NCBI GenBank assembly: GCA_019054805.1
Contig: JAHQIY010000012.1
Location: forward strand, 2,914,001 to 2,978,000
DNA: 64,000 bases
Direction: 5' to 3'
Origin: Brachionus manjavacas
Lineage: Eukaryota > Rotifera > Eurotatoria > Ploima > Brachionidae
How positions within the stretch are numbered: position 1 is the stretch's first letter; each line of letters starts with the position of its first letter. A model generated the notes under the pieces. That model saw nothing but the letters and a program-made list of their open reading frames with translations. It was not told where the DNA came from and made no database searches. Made by a program: the position numbers and the translations under genes. Positions 11,071 through 23,162 of the stretch are shown one piece after another.

Positions 11071-11359
11071 TAAAGTCAAACGGGGTAAAACCGTGAATTC
11101 TTTTATTTGATCGCTAATTAGTTGTGAGATTTCTTTTTTTCGAAAAAAATATAAAATAATAAAAGGGAATATTGTCTTTAATTTAAAAAAAAACTTTATT
11201 TAAAATAAAAAAAGATCTTTCATTAACGTTTCAACGCTTACATTGGGGTATATCCGTGAATTACATAAATTCAAAAAATTAAAATTCAAAAAAAAGTATA
11301 AGAAAATATATGTATCCTATTTTAAAACAAAATTTATCTTTTTAGTACACTTTTTGAAC

Positions 11360-11700
11360 AAAAAAATTCCTTAGTTAAATCAGAGCCTCTTGGAAGGCTT
11401 TCCCACAAGACCAATAGTAACATTTCTCACAAGAAATCCATTTGTTTTGATTTGTTTTGACTTTTCCAAACACTTTTTTACATTTGAAACAACTTTTTGG
11501 TCGTTCAGTGGAGATATTTCAATTTCAGACTATTCTTCATCAGTGATTATGGTCAGTTTTTTCCCTTTTTTGTTCAAAATTTTTGCCTCTTCATCTTCTA
11601 ATTGTTTCAAAATTCTAAGTCAAAGTCAAAACTTCACCATACTTTCTTTTAATCCTCGTTTTTTTTGTTGACGTTTTCTCTTTATTTGCTGAAATAGTGT
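11360..11700 (-). pseudogene. C-terminal piece of pogo-like transposase
   Basis: In two minus frames a stretch reads ISPLNDQK, then a Cys pair followed by a further Cys (WISCEKCYYWSCGKAF). This resembles the zinc-finger-like C-terminus of pogo/Tigger-type transposases. It is frameshifted and shorter than the family norm. Confidence 0.4.
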
Positions 11701-11798
11701 TTCACAAAGTTTCTAATGCTAGCAAAATTAAAACCATGACCCCAATCAGTTAATTGTTTGATCACTTCAACTAAAAGCGTTTCAAATTTTTGAGAGAT

Positions 11799-11996
11799 CT
11801 ATAGGGTTGCACCTTTATCATTTGCAGAACTTTTATACTTTTCATTTATTCGGTCGTTAAGTGTTGAAAATGGAATGTAAAAGCGCACAGAAGCTTGATG
11901 TTTGTTTAATTTTTTAGCTTCAATTTCGGCAATGGCTTTTTGTAAAGATTCTTTGCTAAAAGCTTTTTGGGTTTTTTGGAAGTTACTTCTCGGCAT
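11799..11996 (-). pseudogene. psq/CENPB-type HTH, N-terminus of pogo-like transposase
   Basis: 65 codons from an ATG at 11996. The stretch KESLQKAIAEIEAKKLNKHQ followed by ASVRFYIPFSTLNDRI has the spacing of the psq-type DNA-binding helix-turn-helix at the start of pogo-like transposases. The frame ends about 65 residues in, well before any catalytic region. Only 0.1 kb separates it from the C-terminal fragment, so this is an internally deleted copy. Confidence 0.6.
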
Positions 11997-12208
11997 TTTT
12001 AAAAAGTTTTTTTTTAAATATCAATCAAATAGAAAATTCACACTTTTTATTGCAATAGATGAAATTAACGGTCTAATCCCATTATTTTCTTGAACATATT
12101 TTATTTTAAAAGAATATTGGTTGATTTTTTAATTTGTCAATAAGAATTTCGTAATCAGCATCAAAAAATACAAAAAACAGTGTTCTTTTTTCAAATTTTT
12201 ACCAATTA

Positions 12209-12984
12209 CTGTCAACCCTCGTTAATTGGGAGAAGTTAATTTTTTAGATATTCGCCCGAATTAGCGGTTCTCCGAGATATCGTTATCTCGGAAAATTGTA
12301 ATTTTAACAAAAAGTTCGGATTGAAGAAAAAGTTCCTTAGAAAATTTTTTATTGATAAACATAACAAAAAAACAAGTCTAATTAAATGTTTAATTGGATA
12401 TATTATTTACGAATAAAATTATCAAGTGTTGATTGTTTTTCTTCTAATTTATTAAACCTTAGTTTATTTGACAAAGTAGTAGCAGTAGCAGTGTATTTTT
12501 CGCGAACTCTAATTATGTCACTCATTGTTGACTTGCTTATAATTACGTTGAACTCTTTGATGAACTTTAATATCAATTTCGTTTGGGGAATTTTAACAAA
12601 CTTATTCGTATTAGAATTATAATAAATGCATATCTCTCTCTTTTGATCGAGAGATAGCTCTAATTTTTTTCTATTATTATTATCAGCTGTTACTTTTTTC
12701 ATTTTTTAGAAAACAATCAATTGAGAGAAGAAAAGTAGAAAAAATAATGGAAAAAAAATAATTTTATGTTTACTTTATTTTATGTAAAATTAATTGCTTA
12801 TATTTCTTAACAAAACTTTATACAATTTGTTTAAAAATGCGCCGGATAAGGGAATTTGGCGTCGCCGGATTAAAGAGTTTAAATATAATGTATTTTACAC
12901 AAAACAAGTTTTTTTTGGCCCAATTCCTCCCAGTAAGCGAATTTTCCGAGGTATCGAAGGCCGGATTAAAGAGGGTTGACTGGA
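12209..12984 (-). mobile_element. Nested Tigger-like element, deleted
   Basis: The left end CTGTCAACCCTCGTTAAT follows a TA. The right end, read inverted, is CCAGTCAACCCTCTTTAAT. Both ends continue with related CTCGGAAAATT blocks, forming subterminal inverted repeats. The length is about 776 bp, too short for an autonomous element. It holds a single N-terminal transposase exon. Confidence 0.55.
12403..12702 (-). pseudogene. CENPB-N-like HTH of Tigger-type transposase
   Basis: 99 codons. LELSLDQKREICIYYNSNTN, then FIKEFNVIISKSTMSDIIR and VREKY, match the pattern of the CENP-B N-terminal HTH found at the start of Tigger transposases. The rest of the transposase is missing, and the stop is 42 bp or so after the HTH block. 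Confidence 0.6.
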
Positions 12985-13200
12985 TCAAGAAAGTTTTTTT
13001 TTTGAGGATCGGCATTTTCTTTTAAGTAGCGAAGATTAGTCGTTTGAATTAAATAAAAAAAAATTTAAAATTCTTTTTTATTGGTCATTTTTTTAAAAAA
13101 AGGAGTTCTTTATATTCTTTTTTTATTTAATAGAAAAATTTTTTAAAAGATAAGTTATAGTCATTCAAATAAGAATTTACGGTTTAACCCTGAATTACTA

Positions 13201-14089
13201 TAGATTTTTTAATTACACGTTTTTAAAAGTTTCTTAATACTTTTTTTTTAACGTTCACTATTAATTACTTATGGTAAGAGTCAAATATATACTTGCCTAA
13301 AAAAATTTCTCAAGGTTTATTAAATTCTGTTGAAGTTTGTTAATATTTTTTCTTCGAAAATTCGAAAATGGTATTAAGCATTTTTTGGGTATTTTTTAAT
13401 TCTAATATAAAATAAATAAATATTTTATAAGATGTTCTTGGTAATATTAAAGAACTAGAATTGAAGTTCATAAAAGAGTGTCATTACTTGGGAATATATA
13501 ACTTGGGAAAAAAATTTCAAAAAACATTAGATTTGTTCCAAAATAATTTTGAATTTTATTTTTTGATTTGAAAAAAAGAAAAATAATTAAATATGTAAAA
13601 TTTAAATTGATACTAAATCTTAGGAATGTTAATGCGAAAATTTTTTGTACAAAACAAAATATCTCTAATTCATTTCCAACAACAAAAAAATATTTTATTT
13701 GCTAATTTTTTTTAAAAAAGACACAAAAATAAGCATTTTTAAAATAAGAAAATAAAGATTTTTTTCAGAATAAAAATTTGGAAATTTTCTGATCAAATTT
13801 TTTAAAATCTTTTTTTGAAATTTTATGATAGAAAAGATAGAAAAATTGTTATAGTCAAACGGGATGGCCGTGAAATTGTCGATGTCATATTCAAGGCCTT
13901 TCAATGTTATTTAATTAATCAAAAAAAGTTCAAAAAATTATTGAGATTTTGTGACTAATTTGTCAATTTTTGAGAGTTTTTGATAAACCTATTAAAGAAG
14001 AAAAAATTCTGTCAAATAACGTGGAGAAGGTAAAAAAATTAAGGATTTAAATGGATTATCTCTAAAAAATAACTTCGTCGTCTCAAGGC
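13201..14089. other. AT-rich spacer with an isolated pogo-type end
   Basis: No gene seen. At about 13851-13880 the sequence TATAGTCAAACGGGATGGCC resembles the left terminal repeat of the element at 11071, but no partner end was found. Confidence 0.4.
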
Positions 14090-14470
14090 GTTTATGTTGG
14101 GGATTGTGAAGGGAGGCAGCTTGGAGATACAAGAACAGAGATCAATAACCAATATGCATTTTATTAATACAAAAAGTCGGCATAGCTCATGCATGCTAAA
14201 TAAGGAATTAGTATGTTTTTATACTAATGCCACAACGGTAAACGAAATACCAGAACCTTTACGTAGAATTTATTAAGATAAACCAAATTTCATTTTTAAT
14301 TCTGAGACTTGGTTCACAGAAATCAGTTCTTTTAAGATTAATGGTAACAAGCTTTTCAATTTTAACAGCACTTAAAAAATACACGGGGTTTTTGTATATG
14401 CATCGTTTTGTAATAAGACTTGGCTTAAACTAATGAAATTCAAAAACCCGAAATAATTGACATTAAAATT
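14090..14470 (+). mobile_element. LINE endonuclease fragment
   Basis: Short frames read ELVCFYTNATTV.NEIPEPL and then FNSETWFTEISSFKINGNKL. The latter is the ETWF..F.I.G signature near the start of AP-endonuclease domains of non-LTR retrotransposons. Frames are broken and no reverse transcriptase follows. It is a different family from the LINE at 1788. Confidence 0.5.
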
Positions 14471-15859
14471 CTGAAATATGGTAAATCTTTATTCATTAGA
14501 TAACCCTTTAGGAGTTATAAATTTGATATAAAGCCTGATCTAGCTAATTTTAAAGAAAATTTAATGGAGTCTAAAAAAATTTAGTGACGATGTACTCGAA
14601 GACTTAAACGAGGTTGCCAGCAGAAGTCAAAGTCTTACGAACCTGACTATTAGAAGTGTTTTTTCATAAATTTTACTTGTAATTTTACTAATATACTTAT
14701 AATCAAATTAAAATGAGATAAATAAATAGAATCGGGATCAATCATCAAAATCAAGGACAAATAAAATTTATTCCGTTCCAAGTAGTGATTTTTGCAGAAA
14801 AACGATATTTTCGCTGTCGCAGGCTATTATTATGAAAGCAAAGCGAATGTTGTTTTTTTTTTTTTTTAAATAAAATTATTTAAGTCCGTACTTGGATTTT
14901 TTTTTTTATTACTTTGACTCTAATTTGGCACTTTTAAATAACTCTGAATATTACCTAATTTTTTAGGTTTTAAACCCCATTTCTTTTTTGAGATATAATT
15001 TATTATATTATCTAAAGTCTTGATTTACAAATCTCTTTTAATTCATCTATCATTGAAACAAAAGTAAGTTTTGAAACTAATGTAAGGAATTTGACGTTTT
15101 CCTCATTATTTAAAATGTTTTCATTTATTATTAGGTTAATTTTGATTTTAATTTTAGCTTTCTTCTCAGAGAGAATCTAACATGACTTTTAAATAAAGAT
15201 TTTTATTCTCCATTAAAGAAGCCATCTATCAATTAAAGTCAATGTTAAAAATAAATTGAAAGGTTGGACAATATAAATTATTTTGGTGTAGAGGGAACGT
15301 AAAATTAGCAACAAGTGTGCATTTAATTTACCCAAAACAAACTAGATTTTTCAAGAAAGCACTTAGAGCCACAACAAACAGTTGACTTTTCCAAAACTAA
15401 TGAAAGGACAATAGTGAGCTAGGTAAACTTCTGAGCGTGAAAAATTATGAAATAAAATTGAGTTGCCTGTAGTTCCAATTTTGATATTTTACGTTTAATT
15501 AGTTAAGCAAGTCTAGCATAATCAAGTTCAGCTTTGGACTGTTCATTTCGTAAAATTTCAATCAAAGTTAAAATGTTCATTTTTTTCCTCACATCTGCCT
15601 GGACTTGACAATGCTAGCTTTCTACATTATTATTAGCTTGGCTCTTTCGAAAACACTCCACAATTACATTGAATACTGTTGAACTGCTCTTTGTGATTTT
15701 GAATTTGGCTTTACTTTTCCGATATATTATTTTTCAAATTACACTAAAACTGGATCAAAAGATTTAGGGCTCTAATTTGTACCAATTTAAATCCTAAAAT
15801 AATATCTTTTACAGGTAAAATTGCTAAAGATTGTGTTAATAAAAGATTTGTCTAAAACT
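14471..15859. other. AT-rich spacer, nothing supported
   Basis: No open frame, RNA gene or terminal repeat could be supported. Part may belong to the adjacent MULE remnant. Confidence 0.4.
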
Positions 15860-16370
15860 ATCATTTAGAGCATACTCTTTGTTAAGACCTTTTGCTTAGA
15901 AACGTCTAAAAAAGAACTAGGATAGATGAAAAAAGGAAGTATGAATTTTGCATTAAACACACTAACTGCTACATTTATTGCTGCCTGTTCAAAGTCCATG
16001 TTGATAGAATTTTGTTTATTATCAATATAGGATTCTATCATTTTATACAATATTTTGCATGTAGATTGTTTTTAATTTGGTGGCATTGACATGGAACAGT
16101 AGTGCCATTTTTAAAAAGACATGGAACAGTAGTGCCATTTTTAATGATATGTAATGAATGAACTTGCTTGAAAAATATAGGGGAAATATCAAAAGTTACG
16201 GCTGCATACCAATCCAAATTTTTAGTAAGAATTGATAAATTAAATTTTGTTAAAAATATGACTACTCGAATTTTGTCATTGGAACCACTATCATCCCAAT
16301 AAAATTCTTCGCCTCTAAAAGTTTTTTTAAAATCATTAGTTTATTTATAGCATAAATGACTGAAAAAATA
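15860..16370 (-). mobile_element. MULE-type transposase remnant
   Basis: On the minus strand, frames read NLDWYAAVTFDISPIFFKQV, then HSLHIIKNGTTVPC, and further on MDFEQAAINVAVSVF. This order (target-domain start, IH..NG..VP, then DFE.A..NA) is that of the MULE transposase catalytic domain, with the Asp-Phe-Glu motif still visible. Frames are broken and the ends are not recognisable. Confidence 0.6.
16088..16146. repeat. Tandem duplication of about 28 bp
   Basis: GACATGGAACAGTAGTGCCA followed by TTTTTAA occurs twice in a row inside the MULE remnant, duplicating the NGTTVPC codons. Confidence 0.85.
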
Positions 16371-16866
16371 AAACCCTATTTGACTTTCTATCATTATTGA
16401 TTTAGGTGGATCATTTGCGCTTATTTATTTATTTTTTTTCTGTACCGAGCAAAAGCTCCTTCAGATTAAAAAAAAAAAAAAATAAATTTAATAAAGTTAA
16501 ATAAGAAAGAATAAAAATTAAAAAAAATAAAATATAAAATAATGGTTTAAAATAGAGGAAAATAAATGAAATTGAACTAGAGAGTTAATGGATACTTATT
16601 TTCAAAAAATTGATTGTTCAGGGAAAAAATAAGATATTGTAAGGTAGCAATTACACAATGGAGTTGGGTATTCAATAAATCTTGATTAGAAACCTTCTTT
16701 GTATTTCTCCACTAGTCTTACAACCAATGGAAAAGAATGTCCCATTATTGTCCCAACATATCTCTCACTCAACTCACAAAGCCGATTTGAGACTGTTAGT
16801 AATTTAAGCTTATTAAAAGCCTCATAATGCAACATGTTGGAGGGAGTATCATATTTTAACTAAGGC

Positions 16867-19407
16867 ATAGATCTTACTTCTGTATGCTCAATTGCTTGTA
16901 GTTTTTTGATATTATTTTCTGAAAATGAATTCAAGCAAGGAAAAGAATAGTCTAAGATTGATCCGACTAAAGATTTTCTAGTGTGTTTTGATTGAGACCC
17001 CATTTTTTATTTGACAATATTTTAATAATGTTTAGCCTTTTGTTGCAGCGTTCTTTAATTTCGCATACTAGTATATTAAAGTTTAACTTAGAATCAAATT
17101 TAATACCAAGAAACTTGATTTCTTTTTGGCTCACTATTCTGTTTCCATAAATTTTTAAGTTTAGATCATCACTCTCTTTTTTATATCTAGAAAAGACTAC
17201 TAAACATGACTTTTCTACTGATATCTTCATTTTTCATTTAATAAGCCATTGTTCTGGCTCGTTGGTGTATTTATTTATCTTATTTTCAAGTTTCCCTTTT
17301 TTGTTATAAATGAAGAATGTAACTAGATCATCTGCGAAAAGCAGAGAGTATTCATTATTTGTTTTGTTTCTTTTGGGGATGTAATTAATATATATACTAG
17401 ATAAGAGAGGACTTATTACTGAGCCTTGAGGAACACCTGCAGTTATTTGATATTCGTCGCTCAATTGGTCATTCACATTTACCTTAAATGTCCTACTATC
17501 TAAAAAGGATCTAATCCAGTTAGTCAAGTAATGAGGTGGATTCATTTTAATCAATTTAAAAATTAGACCTTCATGCCAAACCCTATCAAAGGCTTTAGAA
17601 ATATCAAAAAAAAGGCCACAAACTCTTTTTTTTTCTATTAAATGATTCCACAATTTTTTGAATTAAAAAGAATAGATTATCTGATGTTCGCCGGTGTTTT
17701 CTAAATCCAGACTGCTCCCGGATAAGGAGTGAATTTTGTTCCAAAAAATTGTATAATCTTGAGTATACTATTCTTTTCAGTAACTTTCCTAGACAACTGG
17801 TTATGCTAATTGGTCTATAATTTAAAGGGTCTTGTACAGTAGAGGCCTTTTTTTGAATCGTAGTAATGTTCGAAGTTTTCCACGCTTTCTGGACTCTACC
17901 TTCTCTAATAGCTAAATTAAAAGTTCTTAGATTTCTATTAGTGAATTTCTAGGTAAGTTTTTTAGCATCAAATTATGAATTATGTCAGGTGATGCCGCTT
18001 CATTTTTCAATCTTTTTAGAGCCATAATTAATTCATTTAAGCAAATTTAAAATTAGACTGATCATAATTTCTAAAGAATTCAGAGTTAGAATTAAGTATT
18101 TCGAAATCTTTATCACGATCTATTAAATCAGAATTAGGACTAAATATTGAAGATAGGAGTTATCCAAAGCATTTTTCCTTTTCTTCATTAGTTTTGAATT
18201 TCTTGTCATTTAAAAACAAATTTGGGATTAAATTTGATCCTTTTTTTGATCTAAATTTATTTATTTTTTTCCAGAATGGTCTACTTGTTAGTGGGTTTTT
18301 TCCCATTTTATCAATAAAATCAAACCAATTTTGATTCCAGAATTTTTTTAAAGAGGCCTTTAACTCGAATGTAAGTTGATTAAATTTTTTCTTGAGATTT
18401 TGACAGCGAGTTTTTTGAAAGTTTCTTCTTACTCTCCTACGTTCTTTTATCAGAATAACAATGTTCGGGGGAAGACTGGTTTTGTAGATTTTCTGCGAAT
18501 GATAAGGAATGCTTTTATGTGAAGTAGAAATAATTCTTTCTGTAATTTTATCATTTAGTTGATCTATTGTGAGTGAACTTTCAGTGATATTCACTATTTG
18601 AGAATTTAAAATCTCGCTGAATAATTGCCAGTTTGCTTTCTTATAGTTAAACTTTTTAGCTGCAGATTTATTTTCTAATTGATAGCCCATAGAAATCGAT
18701 GCTTCGATTGGGAAATGGTCACTAGTCATGTCTTGACTATTTAGGACACAAAAGTCGGTAATTTTGTCAATTAATGAAGATAAAACTAAGAAAAGATCAA
18801 GAATTTCAAAGTAATTCCTATTAAAAATATTGAAAGTAGGACGCTTATCATTAATTACTGAGAAGTCTAACTCATTGATTATTCTTTGCAACATTATGCC
18901 GTTTTCATTTTCCCCTACGCAGCCTATTTGCGTTGTTCTGGCGTTAAGATCACCACCTAAAATGTAGTTTCTACATTTTTTATTAACAGTTTTAAAAAAC
19001 TCAAAGTTCAGAAGCATATTGGGTGGATTATATAGACTGAATATAAACAATTCATTATTCTTTCCTAAGTTCATTTTTATACAAAGGAGTTCGGAATTGA
19101 ATTCCTCATAAGAGAAATCTTGTATAAATTCAATTCCTTCTTTAATTAAAATTGCTACTCCTCCTCCATACTTGTTGCGTGGTTTTGTTATGAATTGATA
19201 ATTGTGAAAATCAAGATAAATATTTGCCTCACTTAAATCTATCTTTAGTTCATTGAGCTAAACAATGTCTGGACATTTTTGAGCTAAAAAATTGGCTAAG
19301 AGATGAACCCTACTAGGTAAATGAAGAAAATTCCAGTGTGTAATTACTAACCTTGTTTTATTAAGAGGTTTTGTTCTTAAAGTTGATTTATTTATCTTCT
19401 TGTTCAT
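16867..19407 (-). pseudogene. LINE ORF2 endonuclease-reverse transcriptase, broken (copy 2)
   Basis: The same domains as copy 1: GGGVAILIKEG and GGDLNA in the endonuclease, FDISKAFDRVWHEGL, AGVPQGSVISPLL and LLFADDL in the reverse transcriptase. One or more A insertions near 17610-17630 change the reading around the first RT block relative to copy 1. The in-frame stop after DIV and the breaks near 18155 and 17230 are shared with copy 1. Confidence 0.83.
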
Positions 19408-20622
19408 TCTAAATTTTCTTCAATGCTGTTTTGACCGGCAGTTTGCTGACAAATTTCGTTAGATGATTGATCTACTTGAATTGAACATTCAGTTGTTGAA
19501 CTGTTTGATTCAGACTCGAAGGTAATGTCGTTTTGATTTTCTAAGACAACTAATGGTTTCTTTGATTCATTTTCGGTGAGCTCTTTTTCATTTGGATCAG
19601 ATTCGGGAAATCTCTTGGTTTTATTTTTGGTTTGGAAAAAATTCTCAGTCTCATTCTGATCATTTGGGCGTACATTGACAAGTGACTGGCATAGTGGTAG
19701 ATAATCGTTTAAACGACTTACCAAAGCTTCTTCTAAAACTGGAGTTTTAGGGTCTTTTGGGCTAATTTCGGATATTACGTCATTGAAATTTGTTGGCTGA
19801 TATCCAGGTGTTTTTGTTGTTGAATTTTCATCATTATCTTTTTTGGTCAGCTTCAAATAATGATTGCGTTTCTTCTTGGTCAATGTAAAGATCATTGTAG
19901 TCAATCTTTTTCCTTTCAAGCGACTTAAGCTTTTCGGCAATGGAGCATTTTTTTGTCAAATGTCCTTTCTGATGACAATTTTCGCATAGTGTTTCTTTGA
20001 CAGGGCATTTAGCAATGTTGTGTCCTTCATCATCACAAAAATAGCATTTCTGCTTTTGTCCAACAATTGACACAAGACACTTTAAACCATACATTATTGT
20101 GGGGCCTGACAAGCTTCCAATAATATTCTCAACTTCTTTTGGAAATGATATTTTCACCCTTCTGACACCATTTTTCCTCTCGGGTCTATCTTCATATTTT
20201 TCTTCGGTAATGTGTTCAACATTGAGTCCATCAATTCGAACAGCATTAAAGAAGGTTTCAAGTCTATGATTCTCGAAATCAGAGGGCAAGAAGTGAAATC
20301 GAAAAGTACAATACCTTCTGAGATCCGGGACTTTATTTGCATCTTCAAGTCTGAAAATGGTTCCATTGATATTGATGTCACGATCGAAAACTTTGGCAAC
20401 ATTAAAGGCAGCATTAAACTCTATTATCCAAACTTTGTTTGAAGAGAAATTGTAGATACTTGTGATCGCATCATTTTCAACTTGGTTCAGGACGACATCA
20501 AGTGCACTAAATAAGACTTTATGGCTAATCGGTTTGTCTAACCTCTTCAAGTTTAGCTTGACAGAATTTTTAAATATCCACCGTCGGTTTTGGTTTGTTT
20601 TGTTGAGCGACATTGCCAACAC
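19404..20622 (-). pseudogene. LINE ORF1 zinc-knuckle protein, broken (copy 2)
   Basis: Starts MLAMSLNKTNQNRRW at 20622 and carries both CCHC knuckles. A frameshift in an A/T run near 19840 separates the N-terminal and acidic C-terminal parts. The stop overlaps the ORF2 start as ATGA (19407-19404). Confidence 0.8.
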
Positions 20623-20716
20623 ACAACTTTCAACGGTTTTTAAATCACGTGATGACGCTATTAATTAAATTTTGGTTTTTCAAATTTGCTAAGCCAAACG
20701 ACAAATTTTCAAAAAA

Positions 20717-22157
20717 GAGGACAAATTTTCAGAATTTTTTTAAAGAATTTTTTTAAAGAGACTTTTAATTCAAATGTAAGTTGATTAAATTTTTGCTTGA
20801 GCTTTTGACTGCGAGCTAAAAGCTTAATGCTTTTAGTTTAATTTATTAATTCAAGGGCGATGCTGCAATTTTTATCAGGCAGGTGGTAATGCTTTTTTGA
20901 TGGAGGTTGAAGTTCGCTTGACTTAGCACGTCCTGTACAATTTTTGTGCAATTCGCACTTTAATTATATAGTTTTAACTGTAGGTATTTTTGAAAATGTT
21001 GGCTTGTCAACTGTTTAAGCATACTCACATGAATTATATGTTTATTGACAAAAACATGGTCTAAAAATAAAATTGTTAAATTAATTATAAAAAATATATT
21101 TATTAACCATTAATTTAGTCTTAAACATGAGGCTGTTCAGTAAGTGATTGGATTTTATTTTCATATTTATGAATATTACAAAAACTATTTTGGTGGTTGA
21201 AATTAAAAAAGGATTTTAAGCGATTTTTATTTATTAATAATCCTAAGCATAACTATTATTATTGCTTTTATTAGTATTAATATTTTGTTATTTTTGAAAA
21301 ATATTTTTTAAGATAAATAATAATAAGTAAATACGATAAAAAAACAGTAAAAAAATAAATAAAATTAAATAAAGAAATTTAGCATTCAATATTTGTTTAT
21401 ATTGCAAACTTTCACAAATCAATAATCGACTTTAGGTATATTTTAAGTCAAGATATTTTCATAAAATGTTTAATTTTAAAAACTATAGAATTTTGTTAAT
21501 TTATCAAATTTAATCGAATTGAATACGATTTCAAGAAAATTACTCTGCTCCAGATAAAAATTGTTTCCAACTTCACTCTACCTAGATTTTAATTTTCTAT
21601 ATGTTGCAATTATGCATAATTTTCAATTAGTTTTGCGAACAAACTCCAATTTCAGCTTTGATTCCGATTTTTCTACGAATTTTATCTAATGGACAAAAAT
21701 AATTTTTGATAGGTTTTTTACTCTTATTTAATAAAGAATTCGAAAAAAATATCTATTCTCAAGTGCTAAATTAAAAGAAAATGTAGATTTAAATTTAATA
21801 GAAAAGAATTTTGCTCAGAAAAATGAACATGGTATTTTTTGCTGAATTTAGCCTTTATTTATTCGATCTTCAATTCTTTTAGATACCTTGTGTTTAATTT
21901 ATTTTATATAAATAATAAAATTTAAAATTATTTTAAAAAATAGTTCCTAAGCAGCGTCTTAGATTACTGAATCTGTGCTATCGAGAAACCGCTCGAAAAA
22001 ATTTGAAATACTTTGTTCGCCAAAAAGAATTAGAAGAATTCATTTTTTCAAATTCTGAGTATAAAATTATTGCAAGAATTAAAGACAAAGAAAAAATTGT
22101 TAAATAATTGATAGAATAGACTTTATTGATTGATATTTTTAGGTTTAAGCGAGTAAT
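20717..22157. other. AT-rich spacer and 3' flank of PVP1 copy 3
   Basis: Duplicate of 5891-7332. No gene was supported. Confidence 0.5.
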
Positions 22158-23162
22158 TTAGAAAGAGCCAAGGGATGAAAATTGAGCTGAAGCCAATGGA
22201 GCTGAGAGTTCAGCAGCACCGAATGAAGCTGATCCGCATGGTGATGGACATGGTGGTGGTGGTGGTGGCGGGCATGGAGCTGGGCATGATAGTGGTGGTG
22301 GTGGTGGACATGGAGGTGGACATGGTGGTGGTACTGGAACTGGGACTGGAACACGTTGAGGAACTGGAGTTGGAATTGGAACTCTTTGTGGTACTGGAAC
22401 TGGAGTTGGGATTTTGAATGGAACTGGCACTGGTTGTGGTACTGGGTATTTGTGTGGAACTGGTACTCTAACTGGAACTGGGTATCTTTCTGGGACTAAA
22501 AGAAAAAATTTATTGATCATTTGAATTTTTTAATTTTAGTGAAAACATATAAAAGGTAAATTTACCTGGGTATAGTTTTGGAACTGGAACTCTGTATGGA
22601 ACATCGACATGTTCGACAACTGGGTATGGTTGTGGAACTGGAATTCTTATTGGTACTCTAACTGGTACTGGAGTTGGAACTGGGGTTGGTACTGGGCATG
22701 GTTGTGGTACTGGTACTCTAATTGGAATTTGAACGGTTTGAGCTTGTGGTACTGGTTCGTGTACAGTAAGTTGAACTGGTACTGGTACTCTTACTGGTAC
22801 TTTGAATGGAACTGGTACTGGGCATGGTTGTGGAACAGGTACTGGAGTTGGTACTGGAACAGGTCTTGGTACTGGTACTCTGATTGTAAATGGTACTGGT
22901 TGTGGAACTGGAGTTGGGATTGGATGTGGTACATGTCGTGGGATTCTAACTGGAACTGGATATGGTTGTGGCACTGGTACAGGTACTGGCACTCTTATTG
23001 GTGCTGGTGGTGGTGGTGGAGGTGGACAACATGAAGTTTCACATGATCCACATGATGAACCCAATGATGAAGAGCCGAATGATGAAGAGTCAAATGAACC
23101 TAGAATAAACGTTTGTTTAATTGACTTTTTTAAATCAAGAGGAAAATTTTTTTACCAAACAT
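22158..23162 (-). CDS. PVP1 proline-valine-rich structural protein, copy 3
   Basis: Minus-strand exons are 23162-23156 (7 nt), 23099-22566 and 22495-22158, with introns of 56 and 70 nt, encoding 292 aa. It is identical in plan to copies 1 and 2. One coding change stands out: in the last Cys/Pro block PPPPPSCPAPC reads PPPPLSCPAPC (a G to A in the plus strand near 22290). A TATA box lies at 23220-23225. It is divergent from PVP2 copy 2. Confidence 0.82.

Larger units (their letters stand above)
1788..11788. repeat. 10-kb direct duplication, unit 1
   Basis: This unit matches 16614-26612 almost base for base, with an offset of 14,824-14,826. It covers most of a LINE, the PVP1/PVP2 divergent pair, a tRNA-Glu and part of a pogo-like element. 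Its left end is inside the LINE 3' region and its right end is inside the transposon remnant. Most differences in the left 8.6 kb are homopolymer lengths. Confidence 0.93.
11071..13200 (-). mobile_element. pogo/Tigger-like DNA transposon remnant with nested element
   Basis: Ends at 11071 (TATAAAGTC..GGGGTAAAACCGTGAATTC) and, inverted, at 13200 (TATAGTAATTCAGGGTTAAACCGTAAATTC) match over about 40 bp with gaps, each next to a TA. Inside on the minus strand are an N-terminal psq-type helix-turn-helix and, further along, a Lys/Cys-rich C-terminal piece (11360-11700). The catalytic DDE core between them is absent. A second TA-type element is inserted at 12209-12984. The duplicated unit breaks inside this element at 11788. 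Confidence 0.6.
16421..20716 (-). mobile_element. Non-LTR retrotransposon (APE-type LINE), copy 2, 3' end present
   Basis: The same element as at 1788-5890, nearly identical, but extending past the duplication edge to its own 3' end. The 3' UTR (16421-16613) finishes, on the minus strand, with CTGAAGGAGCTTTTGCTCGG, TACAGA and an (AAAT)n tail. It shares internal stops with copy 1. The length is about 4.3 kb. Confidence 0.85.

Noticed and set aside
11390-12622. Plus-strand frames (11390-11671, 11902-12093, 12386-12622)
   Set aside because: They are antisense to the pogo/Tigger-like pieces, where the minus strand carries recognisable HTH motifs.
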